Origin: SIG603 sp963589785
Lineage (GTDB): Bacteria > Bacillota > Clostridia > Oscillospirales > Acutalibacteraceae
Reading direction: 5' to 3'
Assembly: GCA_963589785.1 (NCBI GenBank)
Contig: CAVAMJ010000016.1
Coordinates: 1-55,300 of the forward strand
Length of the DNA stretch: 55,300 nt
Made by a program: the position numbers and the translations under genes. The notes below the pieces were generated by a model that worked only from the letters and a program-made list of their open reading frames with translations, was not told the DNA's origin and did no database searches. Below, in pieces: positions 14,126 through 22,600 of the stretch (its first letter is position 1; each line of letters begins with the position of its first letter).

Positions 14126-14497
14126 TCAATCATCCGCAAGCACTTTCTTTGTTTCCTCAGAAAGTTCTGCTTTCTCATCTTCTTTTTCAATCATATAGGC
14201 AACAAGCTCGTTTCTGTCTGTTTCAATCCAGTCGGCTAAGCAGTCTTTGAGAACTTCTGCGACCTTTTCGCTTAATCTTGTTCCGATTTCACCGAGTTCC
14301 TCATCATAAACATCGAGGTTTTCAAAGAAGTTCGGGATTACATTTTCTGCGACATAATCGTAACCTCTGAGATATTCAATGTTATATTTGTCTTTCAGAT
14401 TCCCCTCGTAGTAGGGATTTTCTTCGTTTTCGAACGAACCTTTTGTGTTTCCGTATAGTGATGAAATTGTCTTTTCTCTGACATTAGGAATTCGCAT
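14126..14497 (-). CDS. Hypothetical phage protein between holin and endolysin
   Basis: 123 aa, acidic, helix-rich in its second half (RLSEKVAEVLKDCLADWIET). No family recognised. It lies in the lysis/tail-end operon. Confidence 0.55.
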   Translation of the reverse strand: MRIPNVREKTISSLYGNTKGSFENEENPYYEGNLKDKYNIEYLRGYDYVAENVIPNFFENLDVYDEELGEIGTRLSEKVAEVLKDCLADWIETDRNELVAYMIEKEDEKAELSEETKKVLADD

Positions 14498-14614
14498 TTT
14501 GTTACCTCGCTGATATGAGCCGTTTAAGGCTGTTTTCTTGCGTTTTCGATTTAGGGATATAATTTCCCTCTTGATTTAGTATCGCTTTAAACAACCCAGT
14601 TTCCGTTTAAATCC

Positions 14615-14654
14615 GACTACATTGGCGGTCAAGATTGACTCAACCGCCGTAGTC
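14615..14654 (-). other. Stem-loop in the gap 14498-14683
   Basis: GACTAC and GGCGGT pair with ACCGCC and GTAGTC around a 13-nt loop. There is no U-run after it, so it is more likely a processing or stability element than a terminator. The rest of this gap shows nothing. Confidence 0.4.
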
Positions 14655-14683
14655 AATTTAAGGAGGATTGTCTTGTAATCTGA

Positions 14684-14932
14684 TTAATATACGGGAATTG
14701 GCACGGTGCTTGTGTTTGCTCCGCTACCGCTCTCCCAGCTGTTATACATAACCGTGAATAGGTTTCCGTCAAGAATTGCTACCTTGACAGATTTTAGACC
14801 GTCTGCACCGATAGACGCTGCCATTTCCTCGTGATATGCGATAAGTGCATTCTCGTAGATGTCAAAGTGTGTCATTGTGGCGTCGGTCTTGTCTTCAAAT
14901 TCAAGTGTTTTCACAAAATAATAGTTAGTCAT
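14684..14932 (-). CDS. Hypothetical small phage protein (82 aa)
   Basis: MTNYYFVKTLEFEDKTDATM begins a soluble protein with a mixed alpha/beta composition. Its ATG overlaps the stop of the previous 53-aa gene. Function unknown; its place beside holin and fibre genes suggests a tail-end or lysis accessory. Confidence 0.6.
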   Translation of the reverse strand: MTNYYFVKTLEFEDKTDATMTHFDIYENALIAYHEEMAASIGADGLKSVKVAILDGNLFTVMYNSWESGSGANTSTVPIPVY

Positions 14933-15086
14933 TTTCTTGCTCCTCTAACCACTTTAAAAGCATATTGATTTCTTTCAGTCCGCCGTAGGAAGTCACCGCA
15001 CCGTCATAAATGTTGGTGTCGGCATAGTAGCGGTGAAGCTTCTCTTTGCGGTCACTGAGGTATTCTTTAAGCTTTGCTTCATTCAT
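14925..15086 (-). CDS. Hypothetical small phage protein (53 aa)
   Basis: MNEAKLKEYLSDRKEKLHRY begins a charged helical protein ending LEEQEND. It overlaps the holin stop and the next start by a few bases each, so the three are translationally coupled. Function unknown. Confidence 0.6.
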   Translation of the reverse strand: MNEAKLKEYLSDRKEKLHRYYADTNIYDGAVTSYGGLKEINMLLKWLEEQEND

Positions 15087-15297
15087 CTACTTCATCCTCG
15101 CTTACTTCAGGAAGTCCTGCAATCGAGGTGAGGACAGAGAGAAGTCCGCTGACTACTGCGGATGAAAGAACTACTCTAAAATCAATTTCGGACAGTACAG
15201 CACTGCAACCGATAGTTGCTATCATTGTCTGTGCGACTGTCTTTAGACAGCGGATAAGTGCCGCCGACCACCAGTTTTTGTTTGTTAAGCTTTTCAT
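15079..15297 (-). CDS. r1t-type phage holin
   Basis: 72 aa. AALIRCLKTVAQTMIATIG and FRVVLSSAVVSGLLSVLTSIAGLP are the two membrane helices of the r1t holin family, with a charged acidic tail (EVSEDEVDE). Holins form the timed membrane lesion that releases the endolysin, here the GH25 enzyme 1 kb downstream. Confidence 0.85.
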   Translation of the reverse strand: MKSLTNKNWWSAALIRCLKTVAQTMIATIGCSAVLSEIDFRVVLSSAVVSGLLSVLTSIAGLPEVSEDEVDE

Positions 15298-16676
15298 TCG
15301 AATGTTCCTCCCAGTGCTTTAATTGCGTTAATAATTGCCGATATGGTGTACTCTGTACCGTCTATGGTGAAAGTGCCGTCGCCGCTATAATAGGTGTTGC
15401 CGTTCCAGTCGAGAGTGTGGATGTTTTTTCTTGTGGATTCGGAAGTGCCGCCGCCTACGATGTGAGCATACTTGCCTGCCGTATCGACGACATTGAACTT
15501 CCCCTGGACGTGCTGGAAGTTCGACAAGGTAGAAGCGTAGAACCCCTCTGCGTGTGAGTAGTAACCAGTTGCCGTTGTGTAGTATCCCTCAGCGTGTGAG
15601 TAGTAACCGCTTGCGATTGTGTTAACCCCCTCTGCGTGTGAGGCGTTACCGCCTGCGACTGTGTTCGACCCCTCAGCATGGGAGTAGTTACCCATTGCAA
15701 CGACATTATCCCCCTCTGCCGTAGAGAGTGTGCCGACCTTGTAGCCACTTTTTCTGCCCATCGAGATTGACTCGGTGAACACGGGGTTTGCAATATTCGC
15801 CTTAGCGTTTATAGCGGAGGCGATAGCCGAATTAGTGACGGGATTTGTGCTTGTAGCATCAAGAGCTGTGTCAACGGTGACTTCGGCTGTATCGCCCTTA
15901 TCGCCTTTCGCTCCCTGTGCTCCTGTGTCTCCTTTATCTCCCTTGTCGCCCTTTTCACCGTCTTTGATTTCGGCGGTCTTTGTACCGTCCTTGTCGGTGA
16001 TTGTGACTGTGGTTATGCCGTCTGTCTTGCTGACTGCGACTGTAGGGGAGTAGCCGTCTTGACCGTCCTTGCCGTCTACTCCGTCTGCTCCGTCTGACCC
16101 TCTTTCGCCAGTGTCTCCTTTTTCTCCTTTTTCGCCCTGTTCGCCTTGTTCGCCCTGTGCTCCTGTTTCTCCCTTATCGCCCTTAGAGCCGTTGCGGACA
16201 GTGAATGTTTTCTCGGTGTCGTCTGTGAAGAAAAATGTGACGATGTTCTCGCCCTCGTCTTCTTCGCTTGTCTTCGTCCCGATGTGGTCAATGCCTAAGG
16301 CATCTCCCCACTCAATGCGGTTGACAAGCTGTTCGTAGAGGGTTTGGGTGATGAGGGTGCTCTTGCCGTCTTCGGTAAGCTCACAACGGCGGACCACAAA
16401 ACCCAGTGAGGAAGATGTCGCAAAAACATCGTCCTTGCTTCCGCAAAGCGTAACAGTCATTGTTCCGTCTTTAATCTCCGACGGCAAGAAACATTTATTG
16501 TCTTCGTCAAGATAGACATTGTAGCTGTCTTCGCCTTGCTTGAACTGAGCGAATGTTAAAAGGTCTTTCCATTCATCGGATAGGTTGAATTCAAATTCTA
16601 CAAATTCCTGTGACTTTGAAACAATCGTCTGCTTGTCGTTAATCACAAGCTTCTGACCGATAACATCAATTGTCAT
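15294..16676 (-). CDS. Tail fibre/receptor-binding protein with collagen-like and SHAEG repeats
   Basis: 460 aa. Residues 1-140 are an N-terminal baseplate-attachment region. Residues about 159-260 contain two collagen-like Gly-X-Y blocks (GEQGEQGEKGEKGDTGERG and GEKGDKGDKGDTGAQG) around a DGYSPTVAVSKTDG spacer. Residues about 310-385 hold repeats of the NYSHAEG/YYSHAEG type, as in trimeric YadA-like heads. The C-terminal 70 residues are probably the receptor tip. Trimeric assembly is inferred from the collagen and SHAEG repeats. It follows the Tal-like gene, the usual place for host-range genes. Confidence 0.8.
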   Translation of the reverse strand: MTIDVIGQKLVINDKQTIVSKSQEFVEFEFNLSDEWKDLLTFAQFKQGEDSYNVYLDEDNKCFLPSEIKDGTMTVTLCGSKDDVFATSSSLGFVVRRCELTEDGKSTLITQTLYEQLVNRIEWGDALGIDHIGTKTSEEDEGENIVTFFFTDDTEKTFTVRNGSKGDKGETGAQGEQGEQGEKGEKGDTGERGSDGADGVDGKDGQDGYSPTVAVSKTDGITTVTITDKDGTKTAEIKDGEKGDKGDKGDTGAQGAKGDKGDTAEVTVDTALDATSTNPVTNSAIASAINAKANIANPVFTESISMGRKSGYKVGTLSTAEGDNVVAMGNYSHAEGSNTVAGGNASHAEGVNTIASGYYSHAEGYYTTATGYYSHAEGFYASTLSNFQHVQGKFNVVDTAGKYAHIVGGGTSESTRKNIHTLDWNGNTYYSGDGTFTIDGTEYTISAIINAIKALGGTFE

Positions 16677-16679
16677 TTG

Positions 16680-17009
16680 CTACGCTCCTTTCTTAAAATC
16701 AGGCATTACAAGTACCTTGTCGTGTATCTTAGTGACAACGCCGTTTCCGCCCAAGCTTTTGTATTGCTTGTACAGATTTTCCCAGTTGTCTTTTTCGTCT
16801 GTCTCTGCGTACCCTTTTTCGCTAAACTCTCGGTAATTTCTTAATAGTCTGTCACGAAGCAGTGCTTGCATACCGTTTTTCAAAGCCTCATTCTCGACCT
16901 GTGAAATTGCAAAGTGCTTTTTGCAATAGCTGTGTAAAGCTTTGAGAAGTCCTAACACAATAGCACTGAGGATTGAGGGAATGCCAAGGTAAGGAAGTAA
17001 ATGTATCAT
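16680..17009 (-). CDS. Conserved tail-end membrane protein
   Basis: 109 aa with one N-terminal membrane helix (YLGIPSILSAIVLGLLKAL). Helical segments follow (ALKNGMQALLRDRLLRNYRE, WENLYKQYKSLGGNGVV). This pattern is common beside holins and fibres in Firmicutes prophages; its function is unestablished. It overlaps the upstream gene by 4 nt. Confidence 0.65.
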   Translation of the reverse strand: MIHLLPYLGIPSILSAIVLGLLKALHSYCKKHFAISQVENEALKNGMQALLRDRLLRNYREFSEKGYAETDEKDNWENLYKQYKSLGGNGVVTKIHDKVLVMPDFKKGA

Positions 17010-19171
17010 CCGTTCGCCACCTCCTCGCTTGTCGGAGTCTGTGCGATATACAGCAAATCATAATCAGCCGTGACGGATAGGGTGTTTCCTGACGACTGAT
17101 AAGCCCATATATACAAAGTCTTATCAGATGTAAAAGCAAACGTGACGGGTAGATTAATGTGGTCTGCCTGTAGCGTGCTTGCTACCCCGTCTTGAACAAA
17201 GTCCGTGCTTGTCGGTGATGAAGCTGTAGTTGTTACCGCTACACGCAATCCTTTCGAGGTGCTCATAGGGAATGTACATGCAACCGAACCGGTATAGTAT
17301 CCTTTCGAAAGTGATTTCGTTGTCAAAACTGTAGTCCAAGTGCCAGTAGGTACGCTCTTTGTAACGGGTACGGAAGCGTGAATATACTTAATAAGATTGC
17401 CGCCGACTCCGTAATATTGAGATGCTCTTACCGCGGTTGCTTCAACCATTCCGTTCATTATATAAACATCTCCGCCGCCCCCTGTGCTTTTTGAGGCTAT
17501 ACCGCTACATGATATGCTTGTGATAGCCGTTCCGTCTTCGCTCTGATACTTGATTTCTCCGCTTGCGGTTATTGTTTTAGCGAAAAGATTTCGCACATAC
17601 AAGTCACTTGCGGCATCCACTCCGCTTGTCCAAGTGGACTCCTCTACACTGCCTTGCCAGTTGTCCGTGCACAACACGGTGCCGTCTTCGTCCATTCTCC
17701 ACACGGCTGTGCCGTCTGCCGGGACTTCAACCACTTCTTCATCGTCTGTATCAGCGACCGTTGCTGTATCGTTTGAAGCGGTCTCTATGACATCCGCAAG
17801 CATTATGTCGCTTTCTTCGGATACTGTAGCTATAGCGGCGGTGCTTGTGCTCTCAAATGTGCTGTCAAGCCACATTAAAAGATTTCCGGATATTTCGCCC
17901 GTGTGTAGTCCGCTTGTGTTTGCGTGAATTTTCTGCAAATTTGTGATAACTGAGTTTGTCAAAGACTCCGATATCTTGGCGTCAAAATTCGTTGCACCGT
18001 TGTACCTGTATTTCACGGCATTATCACTCTTGTTAGCCGATGTTCCTGTGCTCTGTAATTCCATTGTTCCGTTAACCGTGTATGTGCATGAAGTAATGAT
18101 TGAGTTGTATTCTTTTCCGTCTGAGTCAACAAATCGCACTTGATCCATAGGTTCATACCAAAACAGCGGTATGCAAGATGCCGTGAACGGGTAGTAACGG
18201 ATACCGTAAATGTTTATGCCTGTAGCCATTCGAGTTAGCCAACTCTTAACGGTGCTTGCTTTGTTGCTTGAGCGGAAAAGTGTGAACGTGCCTAAATCCA
18301 AGCTTGTCTGATTGTCATAGCCCTTTAGCACCGTTGTAGCGTTGTTGTAAGTGTACTTAATGCTGTTCAAAACAACGGGTAAGGTCTCTCGAGTGCTTGA
18401 CCATCGCATGCCTGGACGAATGTAGTTTGCGCCCCAGGTTGCTCCTTTTGTCGGTAGCTTTCTATAGTCAAGCTCGCCGCTTGTGTTCATATACCAGTTG
18501 ACGCCGCAAAGAACACCGATTTGATTTAGCAAGTTTCTATAGGTGTTTCCTGACGGATTAGAGCTTGTATCGCTGTACCAGTAAGTGAACTGATAGTAAG
18601 CGGATTTATCTGAGTCCCAGTTGTTTGGCAAAAATTTGAAGTAATTGTCAAAGTTACTTGAGTATGCAACACTACATTCTTTGCATATTGTCTTTACAAA
18701 CTCATACGGTGATTGTTTTGTAGACTTCACATTAGCTTTTTGAACGCTTTTGTCAAACCACACCATTCTGTCTAAGCATGACAGCGTGATTACATTACCG
18801 CTAATGTTTGTTTCATCTACTTCAAATACTCCAAGCGGTATGCTTTCCTCTGAGTCTGCCACTATCATACCGATAGCCGGATAAACCCACGCACCAGCCC
18901 AATCGTAACTTGTGTACTTACCACTGCTGTTATCAATCATTAGTGTTAATTCGCTTGCAACCGTTGTGCCAAGCTCTATAGCACTATCGTTGTTGACGCA
19001 AGAACGGTCAATTGTCAAGCCGCCCTGCACGATGTCTGAACTTGATACCGTGATAGTCTTTATCTTAGAAGAGTCTCCAGGATACAGAGTTATTTTTACC
19101 GTAGGATACTGATGTGCGGTAGAACCGCCGTTTAATATAGCGTTTTTAGCCGCTGTTGAACACGATATCAT
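17006..19171 (-). CDS. Tail-associated (Tal-like) baseplate protein
   Basis: 721 aa, encoded directly after the Dit-like gene, where siphophages encode the Tal/endopeptidase-tail protein. Residues about 1-380 have the repetitive beta-rich character of the gp27-like hub. The middle (about 400-500) is acidic and low-complexity. The C-terminal 200 residues look like a carbohydrate-binding-type beta-sandwich (SKGYYTGSVACTFPMSTSKG). No peptidase motif is evident. Confidence 0.7.
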   Translation of the reverse strand: MISCSTAAKNAILNGGSTAHQYPTVKITLYPGDSSKIKTITVSSSDIVQGGLTIDRSCVNNDSAIELGTTVASELTLMIDNSSGKYTSYDWAGAWVYPAIGMIVADSEESIPLGVFEVDETNISGNVITLSCLDRMVWFDKSVQKANVKSTKQSPYEFVKTICKECSVAYSSNFDNYFKFLPNNWDSDKSAYYQFTYWYSDTSSNPSGNTYRNLLNQIGVLCGVNWYMNTSGELDYRKLPTKGATWGANYIRPGMRWSSTRETLPVVLNSIKYTYNNATTVLKGYDNQTSLDLGTFTLFRSSNKASTVKSWLTRMATGINIYGIRYYPFTASCIPLFWYEPMDQVRFVDSDGKEYNSIITSCTYTVNGTMELQSTGTSANKSDNAVKYRYNGATNFDAKISESLTNSVITNLQKIHANTSGLHTGEISGNLLMWLDSTFESTSTAAIATVSEESDIMLADVIETASNDTATVADTDDEEVVEVPADGTAVWRMDEDGTVLCTDNWQGSVEESTWTSGVDAASDLYVRNLFAKTITASGEIKYQSEDGTAITSISCSGIASKSTGGGGDVYIMNGMVEATAVRASQYYGVGGNLIKYIHASVPVTKSVPTGTWTTVLTTKSLSKGYYTGSVACTFPMSTSKGLRVAVTTTASSPTSTDFVQDGVASTLQADHINLPVTFAFTSDKTLYIWAYQSSGNTLSVTADYDLLYIAQTPTSEEVANG

Positions 19172-19656
19172 TAATAGCTGTCTCCTATTCTCTGAATGAT
19201 GTTAAAAGATAAGCTTTCGCATATCTTCTTGTTGTAGTTGCACATTCCTACTGTTCTGTTACCTAAATAAAATTCTTTGGTGGTGATAAACTCGTTTGTT
19301 GCCATATCGAAAAACTTAGGCTTGAAATACTCTGCGGCGGTGAACGCTTTCAGAATATATGCCGCTACATTAAGCGGTATGTTTTTCCAACCTAATGATA
19401 TGCTTCTGACATTGACACCTTTTGCAATAGTCTTTTTGTAAAGAGTTCCGTCCTCTGTTCGTCCCGCCGAACTTTCGGATATATCTTCAAGTGTCTCACT
19501 GTATGTATGAGGTACATACATAGGCACTTTATCATTCCAGTACCCTGTGGAAGCGTTGTAATACGCTATGTAAGGGAGCGGATTATTTTCGCTATCGTCA
19601 AGTCTAACTGACATTTCTTTCTCCTTTATCGGTATTTGCGGTGCGCTCTGAAGCAC
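19171..19656 (-). CDS. Distal tail protein (Dit-like)
   Basis: 161 aa between tape measure and Tal-like protein. KTIAKGVNVRSISLGWKNIP and the ending YNKKICESLSFNIIQRI suit a short distal tail or baseplate adaptor. The call rests mainly on position and size. Confidence 0.6.
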   Translation of the reverse strand: MLQSAPQIPIKEKEMSVRLDDSENNPLPYIAYYNASTGYWNDKVPMYVPHTYSETLEDISESSAGRTEDGTLYKKTIAKGVNVRSISLGWKNIPLNVAAYILKAFTAAEYFKPKFFDMATNEFITTKEFYLGNRTVGMCNYNKKICESLSFNIIQRIGDSY

Positions 19657-19668
19657 ACCGCTTTACCG

Positions 19669-22600
19669 TTAAACACTGACTGTTCCTGTTCTTCTGCTTG
19701 CTCTGTTCAAGCCGTTTACTATCTGTGAGGTTGACACTGTAACAGTGCTGTCCTTTGCAAGAATTGCTCTTAAAAGCTTATTCTGCTCTCTAAGTAATGC
19801 CGCTTCTTCTGCATTGGCGCTCTCGACACCTCGTGCAACGGAAGCAACAATCTGTTCGTTGTTGACAACGGCTGTTCTTCTGCCGATTGTACCGACAAGC
19901 TCCGGTCCTGCTTCTCGTGCGATAAACATCTGTCCTGCTTTTTCAAAACCGCCGTTTGCGTCCCAGTGAAGATTGAGCGAGGCCGCCCCATAGTCAACGA
20001 TAGTGCCCGATTTCGATGTTATCGTGAATTTTGCCAAGTGGCTACTTAACTCATCCTGAATAGATTTCGATAAGCCTGTAACATTGGCGGCGATATCCAC
20101 CTTGTAACCGTTCACATCAGACTGCAAAGAATTGATATAACCCTGTCCGTCACCGTTGGACTTCGCTCCAACTCGAGGCTTGTAACCCTTATCGTTTTCC
20201 GCCGTGACATAACCTTGAAGTGAATTGATAAAATCTCGTCCGTCACCGTTAGACTTCGCCCCCACACCGGGTTTGAAACCCCTATTATTCGCCGTTGTGA
20301 TATAACCTTGAAGTGAATTAATAAAGCCGTAACCGTCACCGTTGGACTTCGCTCCGACTCGAGGTATGTAATCAGCACGGTTTGTAGCATTAATATGGTC
20401 TTGTAAAGAATTTACAAACGAATGAGCATCGCCGTTAGACTTCGCTCCTATCGACACGGGTGTTTTGTAAGCGTTGATTTTGTCTTGCAAGCTCTCCAAG
20501 AACGACTTTGGTTTAGTGTTGTCCTCGCTTGTAAGCTTCACGGTATTCTTTGAAGCTGTCTTCTGAACGTTATTGTAAATAACTCTACCTGTGCTTGTGG
20601 CATCGGTGTTGTTGGTGGTGATGTCGACGGGATTCTTCTTGAAAAGACTTTTAATCTTTTGGACTGCCAACATACCTGTGCCCGGTGCTATTTCAGCACG
20701 CAAGGACAGTGTTCCGCTCGTTGATGCTATAGAATTTGTGTTTGTAGAAGTTGTGGTAGTCGAGGTCTTTTTAGTGGTGAAGTTTGTGCCGACGGCAAAC
20801 GGGTTGTAATCTGCACTTAATGGGTTCCATGCCTGTTTTTTATAGCTGTTCTCGATAACCTTCGTCAGTCCCTCCTGGGATTCTGCCGATTTAGCCAACC
20901 AGCTCATTGCATCGGCGGTCTGTGCTTCTTTGGTAGTGTAAGGCACATAGGTGTTTGCCGTTCCCTGTGTCGTGTCGCCTGACCCTGTTACCGAGTCCCA
21001 CAAGTACTTCCCTGTTGCCGTCACTATGGTGAAGTTCTGTGACGCACCCTCTGATACTTTGTACACCCATTCAAGCATCGGGTGATTCTCCCTCAGAACC
21101 GCTTCCAATGAATCCAGAATTGAACTCCATGCTGTTTTTAGCACCCCTTGAACTTCGTCTGAAGTGATTATTTGTGACATTGTCTGTGCTAACGACCGCA
21201 GAGCATTGCCTATCATCTCCTGTACTTCATCCGATGAGATAACCTTGGCGAATGACTTAGCCAACGATGTCGCAATGCTTGTTATTTTTGTGTGAACTTC
21301 TTTGTTACCCAGCGACTCTTCAAGTGCCGTAACAATGCCGGTTGCCATGCCGTCAAGACTGCCGATTATCGAATTGACATTCTCGTCCGTAAAGATATTG
21401 TTAAAAGCATTCGCAATACCTCGTCCGAACTGTTGCCAGCCGTTCAAACCTGAGCTGTAATCAACAGCGTTCATTGAAGCAATGGAGCCGTCAAGCAACT
21501 GTAATGAGGATGTCAAAGCCTCGCCGATTGCCTTAGATGCTTCATTAAATAAACCGCCCTCGCTAAACGCTCCGACAAGCATATCTGCAATTGTAGAACC
21601 TACACTACGGAAGTAATTCGCACTGTTAAGCTCTGCTAAAGTGGTTTTAAACGCACTCAAAACACCCTTGAACGCTGTGCTTAATGCACTCGCCGCCGCT
21701 TTGAAGTTGGTAGCTGAGAAAATGCTCTCAACTCCGCTTGCGACATTCTGTCCTAAAGCTTCCCAACTACTCAAGCCCGTTATGCTGTCCTTTTTAGCCA
21801 TTGCGTTTACAGCAGACGATATTCCGCCAAGAACACCCTTGTTTTCATCGCCGATTAACGATGTGAGCGATTTTGTAGCCTTGCTGAAAAGTTCCTTATC
21901 GCTAAAAACGCTTGCCAAAGCCTCTCCAAGACTCTCGCCTGTTTTCTGAAACCAGTTTCTGCCGTTCTTATCAAGACTGTTGTTAAGCTCTGTGATTGCC
22001 GTATAGGTGGATGTTGCAATTCCCTTGATTGTGGTGCTCAGTGCCACTGCCGCTTTTTTGAATATGCTCTTGCCTTGCTTATCATAGCTAAAAGCCGCTT
22101 CGAGGTAATTAGCAATGGCGACACCGACTGCCTCAAAACCGTTGATACCGTTCGCACCCTTTTTGCTAAACTCTGTAACTGCTTCGGATAGCATATCAAG
22201 AACCGAGTGCATCTTGTACTTAAACTGCATTCCGACTGCTGTCCAATCGACTGCACTTACAAACTGCTTAACTCCCTTTGAAACACCTCTGCCCAGTCTC
22301 TGCCAGGTGGTCAAACCGTCACTACCAAGCTTGTTTGTCTCATACCAAAATGTATTGAGCGCCTGATTGAAAGTATTAAACGCTTCTGCTCCAAAATTGC
22401 CGATTGTCTCCCAGGGCACTTCTTCAATAACCTTGTTGAAAGACTTAGCTATTTTTGTCATAGCTGTGTGAATTTTCGTTCTGAGTCCGACCCAGTTAAA
22501 TTCATCAAGCTTTGTGAGGTTTTTCAGAATGTTGTCCGTGCCCTGGTCTAACAGCTTCTCAAGGAAGTTATAAGTAGGAATATCAAAATCCCAACCGCTA

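Noticed and set aside
15455..15793. Diversity-generating retroelement or variable region in the fibre gene
   Set aside because: Repeats look like a template/variable pair at first, but there is no reverse transcriptase or template copy in the window; they are coding SHAEG repeats.
20100..20480. CRISPR-like array
   Set aside because: The 93-bp units are in frame, encode GAKSNGD repeats and lack spacer variation; no cas genes are present.
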